A DNA stretch of 64,000 nucleotides from Acinetobacter sp. ANC 4178 (GCF_004331175.1 NZ_SJOD01000004.1:248001-312000), one strand, 5' to 3'. Counted from the stretch's first letter, positions 8,568-17,355 are shown. A program made the numbers and translations. Notes: a model not told the origin generated them from the letters alone.

Positions 8568-10124
8568 ATGCACAAAGGTATTCGACAATCGATGGCATGG
8601 TTACATTCTTGGACAGGGCTACTGCTCGGATGGGTCATATTCGCAATATTTCTGATGGGAACGGCGTCGTATTATCGTCAAGAAATTAACTTATGGATGC
8701 AACCCCAACTGGCAAAATATGAGATTCAACAACAAACTGCCATTCAGTCTGCGATAGGTTATTTGCAAACTCATGCACCCGATGCGAAATCATGGTTTAT
8801 TGGCATTGCGACTCCCGAATCACCAGTCAATAACATTTATTGGCAAAAAGCAGATGGCGGCTATGAACGTAAAACTTTAGATGCAACTACAGGAAAAGAA
8901 CTGAGTCTTTCTGCTACTGAAGGTGGTGAGTTTTTCTATCACTTCCATTACCAACTTTTTGGTCTACCCGTTGATATCGGACGAGTTGCTGTTTCTATCG
9001 CGGCTTTTATTATGTTGATTGCCTTAATCTCAGGCATTATCACCCATAAAAAGATTTTCACAGATTTCTTTACCCTTCGAACCTTTAAATCGCAACGTTC
9101 TTGGCTTGATTTTCATAATGTATCCTCCGTGATTGCACTGCCCTTTTTCTTGATGATTACCTTTACAGGTTTAGCAATTTTCTTTTATCTGTATTTGCCT
9201 TGGGGAATGAAAGCGCTTTACCCAGAGAATCCCTATCAGTATTTTACTGAAATCCGAACCAATGTGGTTGAGCAAAATAATACCTTAGTACCTCAAGCCA
9301 ATTTGCCCATGTCTGAATTACTGCAAAAAGTCGAACAGCATTGGGGCAAGCAAGAATTGCGTTCAATTTCGGTACAAAATCCAAATACCAATCAAGCTTT
9401 GTACACCTTTACTCAACTGCAAGACCATAGTATTACAGGTAATCAACCGCAAATAACCTTACGCGGGCACGATGCTTTTATTACAGCAGCAACACGTAAT
9501 CATAGTGCTGTTGCGACTTTGAGTTTTGGGGTCTACGGTTTACATATGGCGACCTTTGCTCAACCCTTATTACGTTTGGCCTTGTTTTTTTCAGGGCTGC
9601 TTGGTTGTTGCATGATTGCATCAGGGCTATTGTTATGGAGTTTAAAACGACAACTTCAAAATAAAACTCAGCAGTTCCACTTGGGTCATTATCTTGTTGA
9701 CCGACTGAATATCGCAACTTTTGTGGGTTTACCCCTTGCCATGATGGGTTATTTCTATACCAATCGTTTGGTCTATATCACCGCTGATATGCCCAATTAT
9801 GAAATTTACAATTTCTTTATATTCTGGGGCTTAAGTTTGGTCGCAGCATTTTTCACGCCAAAACAATGGCTGTGGCGGTCTCAATTGATCTGCTTAATTA
9901 TCTTGGCTGCATGTCTACCTGTTTTTGATTTATTTTACTTAATTCAGCACCAGTATATTGATAGTCTTAGGAGCTACTGGGCTTTCTTCCGGGTAGATCT
10001 ATTTTTTATTTCACTCGCTGTTTTCGCCTATTTTATTCTTAAAAATATTCATCCAATCCAAACAACAGCTAAGCAAAAAATCATCAAAAAACTTTCTTCG
10101 GCACAACAGGGAAATGCATCTTGA
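8568..10124 (+). CDS. PepSY-associated transmembrane protein (iron-regulated membrane reductase-like)
   Basis: 518 residues. It starts with the family pattern HKGIRQSMAWLHSWTGLLLGW and a first membrane helix, then a periplasmic PepSY-type region, a helix pair around residues 140-160, the SWLDFHNVSSVIALPFFLMI segment, a second periplasmic region and further helices to the C-terminus. Histidines in the membrane segments (HSWTG, YHFHYQ, DFHN) resemble haem ligands of membrane-bound reductases. Proteins of this family accompany siderophore receptors and are proposed to reduce ferric-siderophore in the periplasm. It follows the small membrane gene by 3 bp and overlaps the next gene by one base, so these three are one unit. 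Confidence 0.85.
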   Translation: MHKGIRQSMAWLHSWTGLLLGWVIFAIFLMGTASYYRQEINLWMQPQLAKYEIQQQTAIQSAIGYLQTHAPDAKSWFIGIATPESPVNNIYWQKADGGYERKTLDATTGKELSLSATEGGEFFYHFHYQLFGLPVDIGRVAVSIAAFIMLIALISGIITHKKIFTDFFTLRTFKSQRSWLDFHNVSSVIALPFFLMITFTGLAIFFYLYLPWGMKALYPENPYQYFTEIRTNVVEQNNTLVPQANLPMSELLQKVEQHWGKQELRSISVQNPNTNQALYTFTQLQDHSITGNQPQITLRGHDAFITAATRNHSAVATLSFGVYGLHMATFAQPLLRLALFFSGLLGCCMIASGLLLWSLKRQLQNKTQQFHLGHYLVDRLNIATFVGLPLAMMGYFYTNRLVYITADMPNYEIYNFFIFWGLSLVAAFFTPKQWLWRSQLICLIILAACLPVFDLFYLIQHQYIDSLRSYWAFFRVDLFFISLAVFAYFILKNIHPIQTTAKQKIIKKLSSAQQGNAS

Positions 10125-10411
10125 TGATTATATTTAGTTTGATATTTATCCTTTTAGGGCTTTGGATCTTACACTTACTCAGCAGCAAACAAATTGCGAA
10201 AACCAAGCAATCTTCGTTGCATATTTTGACGCAATTTCCATTGATTAGTCGGTGTGTGGCATATCTTCTATTTTTTAGTGCTGCTGTCGTTTTAATTGTT
10301 CATTACGGAATATCAATTGGTTTGATCAGCTGGTGGATCTTTGCTAGCCCTGTAGCTTTTATTTTAATCATGTATATCAATGATTTAAAAAATAAACCTA
10401 CAAAAAACTAA
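10124..10411 (+). CDS. small integral membrane protein (DUF3325-like)
   Basis: 95 residues with three predicted membrane helices. The start ATG overlaps the stop of the PepSY-TM gene (TGATG junction), indicating translational coupling. A third, short, helical protein is the usual last member of receptor / small membrane / PepSY-TM gene sets, where it is annotated as DUF3325. I assign it by position and size. No catalytic motif is visible. A clear terminator lies about 30 bp downstream, closing the operon. Confidence 0.65.
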   Translation: MIIFSLIFILLGLWILHLLSSKQIAKTKQSSLHILTQFPLISRCVAYLLFFSAAVVLIVHYGISIGLISWWIFASPVAFILIMYINDLKNKPTKN

Positions 10412-10439
10412 ATTTGGTATTTACATCATTTTATACACT

Positions 10440-10465
10440 GCTAAAGATGGCTTTAGCGTTTTTTT
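10440..10465 (+). terminator. intrinsic terminator of the iron-uptake operon
   Basis: Seven-pair stem GCTAAAG/CTTTAGC with an ATGG loop, then G and seven T. Confidence 0.85.
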
Positions 10466-10549
10466 GCATAAGTAAATCACTTATCAAGACAAACACTTAT
10501 CTCAAAAAGTCATAACATATGCATGGTTTATCATATTTGGCTTCTATAC

Positions 10550-11440
10550 ATGTTTGGTTCTCTTGAATATATTCTTGCAGGCGTTTTGGTTGGGTTTTGT
10601 GTAGGTATTACCGGTGTAGGTGGCGGTTCTTTAATGACCCCTATCCTCATTAGCCTGTTTAAAATTGAGCCACACATCGCCATCGGAACCGACTTATTGT
10701 ATGCATCGATTTCGAAATTCTGCGGCTCGATGGTTCATGCCAAGAAAATGAATATTGTCTGGCCCATCGTAATTTGGCTTGCTGTCGGCAGCCTTCCAGC
10801 ATCTTTTGCAACACATTGGGTACTCGACAATTATTTAAGTCAGTCCACACACTATAAAGCTGTGCTGACCATGGTTTTAGGTTTTATGTTGACCTTAACT
10901 GGGGTATCTATCATCTTCCGTGGGCATATTGAACGCTTCTTCAATAAATTCCGTAAAGATGCGCAATTGGACATGACCGAAGACTTGGAAAAAGTAAATT
11001 TTCAAGCCAAAGATAAACGGGCTTACATCGTTCTCATGGGTGTAATACTTGGGATATTTGTGACTTTATCCTCTGTGGGTGCAGGTGCATTTGGTATTAT
11101 GGCACTGGTTATTATGTTCCCTAATTTACCGATGATTCGTATCATTGGTTCAGATGTAGTACACGCTGTCCTACTCACCCTTGTGGCTGGTCTTGGTCAC
11201 ATGAGTTCTGGTAATGTCGATTTCACACTTTTAGGCTGGTTATTGGTTGGTTCAATTCCGGCGATTATTATCGGCACCTTGATCAGTTCTCGATTACCCG
11301 AAAAAATTATTCGTAAAATTTTAGGTATTACGCTTTTTGCCTTAGGTGTGAATTTTATCATTCATCCAGTAAAAGCAAAACCTGTTCAAAAACCAACCAC
11401 TGCAATGGTTTATACTGTGGAAAAATCACACAGCATTTAA
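10550..11440 (+). CDS. TauE/SafE-family sulfite/organosulfonate exporter
   Basis: About 296 residues in eight membrane helices, with the glycine-rich family repeat near each half: GFCVGITGVGGGSLMTPIL at the start and SSVGAGAFGIMALVIMFPNL in the middle. The family exports sulfite, sulfoacetate and related anions, but the substrate is not set by sequence alone. The ATG at 10550 gives MFGSLEYILAGV; an ATG nine codons upstream (10523) is also possible. It stands between a terminator and the DAHP synthase gene and has no sulfur-metabolism neighbours. Confidence 0.85.
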   Translation: MFGSLEYILAGVLVGFCVGITGVGGGSLMTPILISLFKIEPHIAIGTDLLYASISKFCGSMVHAKKMNIVWPIVIWLAVGSLPASFATHWVLDNYLSQSTHYKAVLTMVLGFMLTLTGVSIIFRGHIERFFNKFRKDAQLDMTEDLEKVNFQAKDKRAYIVLMGVILGIFVTLSSVGAGAFGIMALVIMFPNLPMIRIIGSDVVHAVLLTLVAGLGHMSSGNVDFTLLGWLLVGSIPAIIIGTLISSRLPEKIIRKILGITLFALGVNFIIHPVKAKPVQKPTTAMVYTVEKSHSI

Positions 11441-11545
11441 ACTATCTCTGTGGATAATTGGATTATTTCACGGTTTTATTGGTCTTTTGTATAGTAAAAG
11501 AATAATTAAATCGTGTTATATTCAAGCAACTAAAAAAACTCTTGT

Positions 11546-12658
11546 ATGATCGATCTAGTGACAGCAATGAATACACAACAGCCAACCCCTATTACTCAAT
11601 CAGACATTGACGACTTAAATGTGAAAAGCATTCAACCTTTAGTAACTCCAGCAGAACTAAAAAAAGAATTGCCATTAACAGGAAATGCATATCAAACCGT
11701 ACTTAAAGGTCGCGACACCATTCGCAATATTTTAGATGGCAAAGATAAGCGTCTTTTTGTCGTAATTGGTCCTTGTTCTATTCATGATACAGTTGCTGCA
11801 CATGATTATGCGGATCGTTTAAAAGTACTCAGTGAACAAGTTAAAGATACTCTCTATATCGTGATGCGCGTTTATTTCGAAAAACCGCGCACCACAGTAG
11901 GTTGGAAAGGCTTAATTAACGATCCAGATATGAATGACTCTTTCAATATTGAGAAAGGTTTACGTATTGGTCGTCAATTGCTGTTGGAATTGAATGAAAA
12001 AGGTTTGCCTTGTGCTACTGAAGCACTCGATCCGAACTCACCACAGTATTATCAAGATTTAATTTCTTGGTCTGCGATTGGTGCACGTACCACAGAAAGC
12101 CAAACTCACCGTGAAATGTCTTCTGGCTTATCATCTCCTGTAGGTTTCAAAAATGGTACAGATGGTGGCTTAACGGTTGCAACGAATGCTATGCAATCAG
12201 TTAAACATGGTCATAGCTTCCTTGGTTTAAATGAGCTTGGTCAAGTTTCTGTGATTCGCACCAGTGGCAACCCTTATGCACACGTGGTATTACGTGGCGG
12301 TAATGGAAAACCTAACTACGATGCAGGCTCAGTAGCTGAAGCTGAAAATGCATTAGCGAAAGCTAAAGTTAGCACCAAAATCATGATTGATACCAGTCAT
12401 GCCAACTCGAATAAAGACCCGTTCTTGCAACCTCTTGTTCTAAAAAATATTACTGAACAAATTTTGGATGGGAATAAATCCATTGTCGGCATTATGGTCG
12501 AAAGTCACTTAAAAGGTGGACGTCAAGATATCCCTGAAAACTTATGTGATTTAGAATACGGTAAGTCAGTCACAGATGGCTGTATTGACTGGGATACAAC
12601 AGAAAAAGTATTGCTTGAAATGCACAATGCTTTGAAAGATGTACTACCAAATCGCTAA
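11546..12658 (+). CDS. aroG: 3-deoxy-7-phosphoheptulonate synthase, class I (AroF/G/H type)
   Basis: 370 residues. It condenses phosphoenolpyruvate and erythrose 4-phosphate, the first step of the shikimate pathway to aromatic amino acids. Signatures of the class I(alpha) enzyme are VVIGPCSIHD (metal-binding Cys), KPRTTVGWKGLINDP, GARTTESQTHREMSSGLS and IMIDTSHANSNKD. The N-terminal extension ahead of the barrel, up to about residue 60, is the feedback-regulation segment. Which amino acid inhibits it cannot be told with confidence, so the symbol denotes the type. An ATG seven codons downstream (11567) is an alternative start. A terminator follows immediately. Confidence 0.93.
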   Translation: MIDLVTAMNTQQPTPITQSDIDDLNVKSIQPLVTPAELKKELPLTGNAYQTVLKGRDTIRNILDGKDKRLFVVIGPCSIHDTVAAHDYADRLKVLSEQVKDTLYIVMRVYFEKPRTTVGWKGLINDPDMNDSFNIEKGLRIGRQLLLELNEKGLPCATEALDPNSPQYYQDLISWSAIGARTTESQTHREMSSGLSSPVGFKNGTDGGLTVATNAMQSVKHGHSFLGLNELGQVSVIRTSGNPYAHVVLRGGNGKPNYDAGSVAEAENALAKAKVSTKIMIDTSHANSNKDPFLQPLVLKNITEQILDGNKSIVGIMVESHLKGGRQDIPENLCDLEYGKSVTDGCIDWDTTEKVLLEMHNALKDVLPNR

Positions 12659-12667
12659 GCATCCAAG

Positions 12668-12696
12668 CGCCATCCCCAAGGATGGCGTTTTGTTTT
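12668..12696 (+). terminator. intrinsic terminator after DAHP synthase
   Basis: Eight-pair stem CGCCATCC/GGATGGCG, CCAA loop, then TTTTGTTTT. Confidence 0.85.
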
Positions 12697-12719
12697 ACTG
12701 CCAATGAAAAGTCACCGTT

Positions 12720-13244
12720 ATGAATCAACTTGAAAACGCTTTAAGTCACATTGACCATTTCCAGTTTGTCCATGAACATTTATTTAGTTCTGGGCAACCG
12801 ACAATTGAACAGTTAAAACACATCAAAGAATATGGCGTCACAACTGTTATTAATCTAGCTTTAAATGATGCAGAAAACCACCTTCTGAATGAAGACCGTA
12901 TTTGTTTAGAGCTAGGGCTAAATTACGTTCATATTCCTATTCTTTGGGACACACCTTCTGATGAGCAATGCCTCTTAGTTTTAGACATGTTGGATCATCT
13001 GATTCAAGAGCAGATGGTTTGGGTGCATTGCACCCACAACCTTCGTGTGAGTAGCCTAATCTATCTTTACCGCCAATATTATATGGATATGGATATCGCC
13101 AGCGCTCAAGATTTATTACATGCAGTTTGGGAACCAAATGAGACATGGACAGGACTGATTCATGCTGTAGCCTTACAACTTCAAGGTCGTAAAGCTACCA
13201 AAGAGTTACAACAGTCACTAATGGGTGCAGGTCATTTTGCTTGA
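12720..13244 (+). CDS. protein-tyrosine-phosphatase-like protein with a shortened active-site loop
   Basis: 174 residues with the fold pattern of small dual-specificity phosphatases: the early SSGQPTIEQLKHIKEYGVTT segment, the TVINLAL strand, and VHCTHNLRVSS at 102-112 in the place of the phosphate-binding loop. The canonical loop is HCx5R. Here C104 and R109 are separated by only four residues (HCx4R), with an asparagine between. I recall this short form from other bacterial members of the group, so it is probably not a sequencing error. Catalytic activity is uncertain. Its end overlaps the end of ispF on the other strand by 13 bp. Confidence 0.7.
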   Translation: MNQLENALSHIDHFQFVHEHLFSSGQPTIEQLKHIKEYGVTTVINLALNDAENHLLNEDRICLELGLNYVHIPILWDTPSDEQCLLVLDMLDHLIQEQMVWVHCTHNLRVSSLIYLYRQYYMDMDIASAQDLLHAVWEPNETWTGLIHAVALQLQGRKATKELQQSLMGAGHFA

Positions 13245-13723
13245 TGGCTAATCAAAACCGTAGCCGTTGCCAAAATACCTTCTTGACGGCCAGTAAAACC
13301 AAGCTTTTCTGTGGTTGTTGCTTTAATACTAATTTGAGTAACATCCACATCTAATACGTCTGCGACAGACTGACGCATCTCTAAATTATACTTCGCTAAC
13401 TTTGGACGCTCACAGGCGACTGTCATATCCGCGTTATTCAAAACATAGCCACGATCTAAAATAAGCTGATAGACATGTTTTAACAGCGCACGACTGTTCG
13501 CCCCTTTAAATTCTGGGTCTGTATCTGGAAAATGTTGTCCAATATCGCCTAGTGCAAGTGCACCCAATAATGCATCACAGAGTGCATGCAGCACCACATC
13601 CCCATCGGAATGTGCTTTTAAACCGTGTGTATGTGGAATTTGAACGCCAGCCAAAGTAACAAATTCGCCTTCCTCAAAAGCGTGTACATCCATTCCTTGA
13701 CCAATTCGAATATTTGCGACCAT
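13232..13723 (-). CDS. ispF: 2-C-methyl-D-erythritol 2,4-cyclodiphosphate synthase
   Basis: 163-residue enzyme of the MEP isoprenoid pathway. It cyclises 4-diphosphocytidyl-methylerythritol 2-phosphate with release of CMP and acts as a trimer. It has the metal-ligand motif GMDVHAF (Asp and His), HSDGDVVLHALCDALLGAL, DIGQHFPD and the C-terminal TTTEKLGFTGRQEG nucleotide-contact segment. In many bacteria ispD and ispF are adjacent; here ispD is 4 kb away in the ftsB operon, so ispF is expressed alone. Confidence 0.95.
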   Translation of the reverse strand: MVANIRIGQGMDVHAFEEGEFVTLAGVQIPHTHGLKAHSDGDVVLHALCDALLGALALGDIGQHFPDTDPEFKGANSRALLKHVYQLILDRGYVLNNADMTVACERPKLAKYNLEMRQSVADVLDVDVTQISIKATTTEKLGFTGRQEGILATATVLISHQAK

Positions 13724-13824
13724 TCAGTTACGCTCCCTCAGAAATAAATGTTTGAAATCTTGTATTCAGTGTTTCGACTTCGTTATAGTTACACTAGCAC
13801 AGTGTTGTGAAAGTATAAGTCATC

Positions 13825-14475
13825 ATGTTGTTGAATACAGACATTAAATTCCTTAAAACTATAGCATCTTTCATTGGTATTGGTTGTATGTACACTAGCC
13901 TGACGTACGCTCAGGAAATTGATTGTAGTAAAACTGATACTGCTGCAATAAAAACGATGTGTTCTAGCAGTTTCGAGCAGCAACGTCAGAAACTCAAAAA
14001 CCAATATCTCACTGCATTTTTAATCAGTGATGCACCCTTACGATTATTAGATGATACACATAGTGTATGGCTTAACCGTATACAACAATGCAAAACAGAA
14101 TCTTGTTTTACGCAGCAATTTGAGCTTCGTACCGATGATCTGAATTTTTACACCTCATTGAATCAGAGTTTGACTCAACATTATTTAAAATTCGAAAAAG
14201 GTAAACTTGCGCAACATCCGATTCATTTACAAGTTCATCAGCTTGGTAAAGACAGTATTAAAATTGAAGGAATTGCCTACCGCAACCCAAACAACAAGAA
14301 AGAAACTCAAACCATCCCTTTCTTGGCTTACACCACCCCAGAAAAAAAACAAAATATTGTCGACAATGAACATGACTGTAAATATCAATTTGATTATTAC
14401 AAAGCCATTTTAACTGTTAAAACCCAGCAAAAAGGCTGTGAGCGATTTACTGGTGTTTATCGTCTTTATGATTAA
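13825..14475 (+). CDS. secreted protein with LprI/DUF1311-like cysteine domain
   Basis: 216 residues. Residues 1-30 form a signal peptide (hydrophobic FIGIGCMYTSLTYAQ). The mature part starts EIDCSKTDTAAIKTMCSSSFEQQRQKLKNQY, with D-C...C spacing and a following QQC...C pair near residues 92-97. These resemble the lysozyme-inhibitor LprI N-terminal domain, which is stabilised by disulfides in the periplasm. The last 70 residues are not recognised. It is monocistronic with its own terminator. Inhibition of lysozyme is a family guess only. Confidence 0.55.
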   Translation: MLLNTDIKFLKTIASFIGIGCMYTSLTYAQEIDCSKTDTAAIKTMCSSSFEQQRQKLKNQYLTAFLISDAPLRLLDDTHSVWLNRIQQCKTESCFTQQFELRTDDLNFYTSLNQSLTQHYLKFEKGKLAQHPIHLQVHQLGKDSIKIEGIAYRNPNNKKETQTIPFLAYTTPEKKQNIVDNEHDCKYQFDYYKAILTVKTQQKGCERFTGVYRLYD

Positions 14476-14492
14476 AGACCATTCAAAAATAA

Positions 14493-14520
14493 AAAAGCAC
14501 AGATATACTTCTGTGCTTTT
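14493..14520. terminator. bidirectional terminator between the LprI-like gene and dadA
   Basis: Perfect 11-pair stem AAAAGCACAGA/TCTGTGCTTTT with a 6-base loop, A-run on one side and T-run on the other, between convergent genes. Confidence 0.85.
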
Positions 14521-14537
14521 GATTCAATATTGCCGTA

Positions 14538-15779
14538 TTAAGCAGGATAAGCCGATGCAATTTCTTGACTGATCATCACCGCTGTTGCAGCAGATAAAGT
14601 CCAACCCAAATGTCCATGCCCTGTATTATAAAATACGCGGTCACGTCGTCCACGTCGAACGATTGGCATCATATTTGGCATCATTGGACGCAATCCCGCC
14701 CAAGGCACGACACTCTGCGTAGAAATATCAAAGTTTTTATTCGCCCAATCCACCAAAGGCTGAATCCGATCGGAACGAATATCTCGGTTATAACCATTAA
14801 ACTCTGCTGTACCTGCAATTCTTAATCGATTAGCCCCTAAACGTGAAGTGACAATCTTGGCACTTTCATCCAACAAACTCACCCATGGTGCATGTTGTAC
14901 ACTCTGCTCATCATCCAGATTAATGGTAATTGAATAGCCTTTTACAGGATAAACATTCACTTTATCACCCAGTAAATGCGCCAATTGATAGCTGCCCACA
15001 CCACCACAAACCACCACAGCATCGGCTTCAAAATATTCTGATACCTGGTCTTCTTTCATGTTTTCAGTGCTGGCTTTACAAATGACGGTCACGCCTTTCT
15101 CATGATGTTGTACATCTGTGACTTCTAAGCCAAAACGATATTTCACGCCATATTTTTCTGTTGCCTTGGCAAGACCATTGGTAAACTTATGAATATCACC
15201 TGTGGCATCACCTGGACAATAAAAACCAGCATAGTAATCGCCCGTTAAACTAGGCTCAATCTGCTTCACTTCTTCAGGGGTTACTGCATGGCGCTCCAAA
15301 CCACCTGTACAAAGCAATTGATTGACACGGGTTGCAACTTCATAATCCTTTTGATTGTGATAAAAATGCAAAATACCTCTTTTTTCCAAATCAAATTGAA
15401 TATGTTCCTGCTCCGCAATATCAAATAAGCGTGTCCGCGCCAATAATGCCAATTTTACCGTATCTCGGGTATTTTCTTCATAGTGCTTAATATTGCCCAA
15501 AAACTCGACCAACCACGCATATTTATGCACATCAAAAGATGGATTCAGCAACAAAGGGGCATCTTTACGCGACATCCATTTAATGCCTTTCAATACAGTC
15601 GACTTTTGATTCCAGACTTCTGCATTACACGCCGAAAGCTGCCCGCCATTGGCAAATGAAGTTTCCATTGCAGGATAAAGATGTTTATCGATAACGGTTA
15701 CATCGTAGCCCAATTGTGATAATTCATAGGCTGAAGTTACCCCAGTAATTCCAGAGCCAATAACAATAATATGTGGCAT
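14538..15779 (-). CDS. dadA: D-amino acid dehydrogenase (DadA-type FAD oxidoreductase) under a glycine riboswitch
   Basis: 413-residue FAD protein of the DAO/DadA family, which oxidatively deaminates D-amino acids and passes electrons to the membrane quinone pool. It begins MPHIIVIGSGITGVTSAYEL, the GxGxxG dinucleotide fold; SFANGGQLSACNAEVW is the DadA signature; PWAGLRPMMPNMMPIV and NTGHGHLGWTLSAATA mark the C-terminal FAD contacts. The start at 15779 is fixed by the ribosome site GGAGT 7 bases ahead. The 5' leader carries a tandem glycine riboswitch, so expression should follow glycine. That hints that glycine, or a D-amino acid pool tied to it, is the physiological substrate. No alanine racemase gene is adjacent. 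Confidence 0.85.
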   Translation of the reverse strand: MPHIIVIGSGITGVTSAYELSQLGYDVTVIDKHLYPAMETSFANGGQLSACNAEVWNQKSTVLKGIKWMSRKDAPLLLNPSFDVHKYAWLVEFLGNIKHYEENTRDTVKLALLARTRLFDIAEQEHIQFDLEKRGILHFYHNQKDYEVATRVNQLLCTGGLERHAVTPEEVKQIEPSLTGDYYAGFYCPGDATGDIHKFTNGLAKATEKYGVKYRFGLEVTDVQHHEKGVTVICKASTENMKEDQVSEYFEADAVVVCGGVGSYQLAHLLGDKVNVYPVKGYSITINLDDEQSVQHAPWVSLLDESAKIVTSRLGANRLRIAGTAEFNGYNRDIRSDRIQPLVDWANKNFDISTQSVVPWAGLRPMMPNMMPIVRRGRRDRVFYNTGHGHLGWTLSAATAVMISQEIASAYPA

Positions 15780-15825
15780 AAAGCACTCCTTGGAAATGCA
15801 TGCATTCCTTGTGTTATGCCCCATC

Positions 15826-16010
15826 TGTCATTGGTACCTGAGAGCTTCGGTCGTATGCAGCATACAACCATCCCCTTCGGTGAGTGCCTATTTTATCTTT
15901 ATGCACTTCTCTCCAGATTTTGAAATTATTACAGTCCTTCTGCCTGAGAGTTTCCGGGGTCGTTGCTCCTTCGGCGAGCACATACTGTGCTTCTCTCCTG
16001 CAATAATTGC
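15826..16010 (-). ncRNA. tandem glycine riboswitch (gcvT RNA motif) in the dadA leader
   Basis: Read on the minus strand, two glycine aptamers follow each other. The first runs from GCAGGAGAGAAGC (16001-15989) to CTCTCAGGCAGAAGGAC (15947-15931). A short linker follows. The second runs from TGGAGAGAAGTGC (15915-15903) to GAAGCTCTCAGGTACC (15846-15831). GGAGAG...CTCTCAGG is the core of the gcvT motif, and each aptamer has a CCGAAGG internal element. A TATAAT -10 box on the minus strand (16018-16013) would start the RNA a few bases before aptamer one. The ribosome site lies about 35 bases after aptamer two. Glycine riboswitches usually turn on glycine degradation. Confidence 0.92.
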
Positions 16011-16012
16011 TT

Positions 16013-16018
16013 ATTATA
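16013..16018 (-). promoter_or_regulatory. -10 box of the glycine-riboswitch/dadA transcript
   Basis: TATAAT on the minus strand, 10 bases ahead of the first aptamer. No convincing -35 box is seen at 16-18 bp. About 165 bp of AT-rich sequence between here and the rodA terminator holds no gene that I can support. Confidence 0.5.
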
Positions 16019-16186
16019 ATATGAGCAATATATATACCATTTGCGAGTACCAAATATACAAATTTAGTAATTATTTATAAGAAAGAATTTTAATATTTAT
16101 TATTATAATAAAAATCAAATACTTAAAATGAAAATATGTGATTCTATTTTATCTAAATCATGTCAATAGAAATGATTTTAACCCAT

Positions 16187-16214
16187 AAAAAAGCCCCAAA
16201 TAATGAGGCTTTTG
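16187..16214 (-). terminator. intrinsic terminator of rodA
   Basis: On the minus strand, AAAAGCCTC pairs with GGGGCTTTT (one G-T pair) and six T follow. It begins just after the rodA stop. Confidence 0.8.
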
Positions 16215-16218
16215 CATT

Positions 16219-17355
16219 TTAGCGGTGCGTATGGACTGACATAACAATTCCCATACCCGCAAGCAGTGCAATAACGGCAGTCCCCCCATAACTCATCAAA
16301 GGCAATGGATCACCTGTCACAGGAAGAATCCCACTAATCATGCCCGAGTTTAGGAATACGAAGAAAAAGAAGGTTAAACCGATTGCACTTGCCAGTAAAC
16401 GACCATAATTATGAAAGGAATTAAGTCCAATCATCATGCAACGGAAAATAATCGCCGCATACAATGCGAACAGAAACATGACCCCGAAAAATCCAAATTC
16501 TTCCGAATAGGTCGATAAAATAAAGTCAGTGTGGTGCTCGGGTAAATAGCCCAAATGCGACTGTGTTCCTTCCAAATACCCCTTACCCATTAAGCCACCA
16601 GAACCAATCGCAATTTTCGACTGAATAATATTCCAACCCGCTCCTAGCGCATCAGATTCTGGATCAAATAGGGTTAATACCCGCTTCTTTTGGTAAGCCT
16701 GTAAGACATACATCCATAACACGGGTGCAGCAACAGCCAAGGCGGTCAAAGCCCCTAGAATAAGACGCCAAGACATACCACTCAGAAAAAGAACAAAAAT
16801 CCCTGGAATAATCAAACCAATGGATAAATCGGGTTGTAAGGCAACCAATACAAAAGGCACAAACATGATGACCAGTGCCCCCAAAATATGAACCAATTGG
16901 GGTGGAAATGGCTTTCTAGCAAAATACCATGCCATCATTAACGGCATCGCAAACTTCATAAATTCACTGGGTTGCATACTGCCAATACCCGGTACAGTCA
17001 ACCAACGCTTAGCGCCTAAACGAGTATCCCCAATTACAAGCACCAAAATCAATAACACTATTGAAATCAAATAGAAATACGGACTAGTCGCCTGATAAAC
17101 TTTCGGTGGAATTTGCGCACAAAGAAATAACAGAATAAAACCTACACCAAAACTTGTGGCTTGACGCAGTACCATTCCCATATCTTCAGCAGTGGCACTA
17201 TAAACCGCCATTAAACCAATAATAGAATTTACGATCAATAATCCTAATAACCAAGGATCTAGATGCAAACGGTGCCATTTTGAAGAATCGTCCTTAATAC
17301 TTCGGCCATCACGTAAGGATTGGCGTAAGAAACGATACTGTTGAGAAGGTATCAT
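16219..17355 (-). CDS. rodA: rod-shape peptidoglycan glycosyltransferase RodA
   Basis: 378-residue SEDS-family membrane protein with about ten helices. It polymerises lipid II into glycan strands during cell elongation, together with a class B penicillin-binding protein. Family marks are VYSATAEDMG in the first helix, WLTVPGIGSMQPSEFMKFAMP (the SxxQPSE/K region), AYQKKRVLTLFDPESDALGAGWNIIQS, and the C-terminal GILPVTGDPLPLMSYGGTA. The ATG at 17355 gives MIPSQQYRF; a TTG four codons upstream is possible. The partner penicillin-binding protein gene is not adjacent. Confidence 0.95.
   Translation of the reverse strand: MIPSQQYRFLRQSLRDGRSIKDDSSKWHRLHLDPWLLGLLIVNSIIGLMAVYSATAEDMGMVLRQATSFGVGFILLFLCAQIPPKVYQATSPYFYLISIVLLILVLVIGDTRLGAKRWLTVPGIGSMQPSEFMKFAMPLMMAWYFARKPFPPQLVHILGALVIMFVPFVLVALQPDLSIGLIIPGIFVLFLSGMSWRLILGALTALAVAAPVLWMYVLQAYQKKRVLTLFDPESDALGAGWNIIQSKIAIGSGGLMGKGYLEGTQSHLGYLPEHHTDFILSTYSEEFGFFGVMFLFALYAAIIFRCMMIGLNSFHNYGRLLASAIGLTFFFFVFLNSGMISGILPVTGDPLPLMSYGGTAVIALLAGMGIVMSVHTHR

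Noticed and set aside
15790..16080. Open frames on both strands across the dadA leader
   Set aside because: They coincide with the tandem glycine riboswitch, whose RNA motif is clear.
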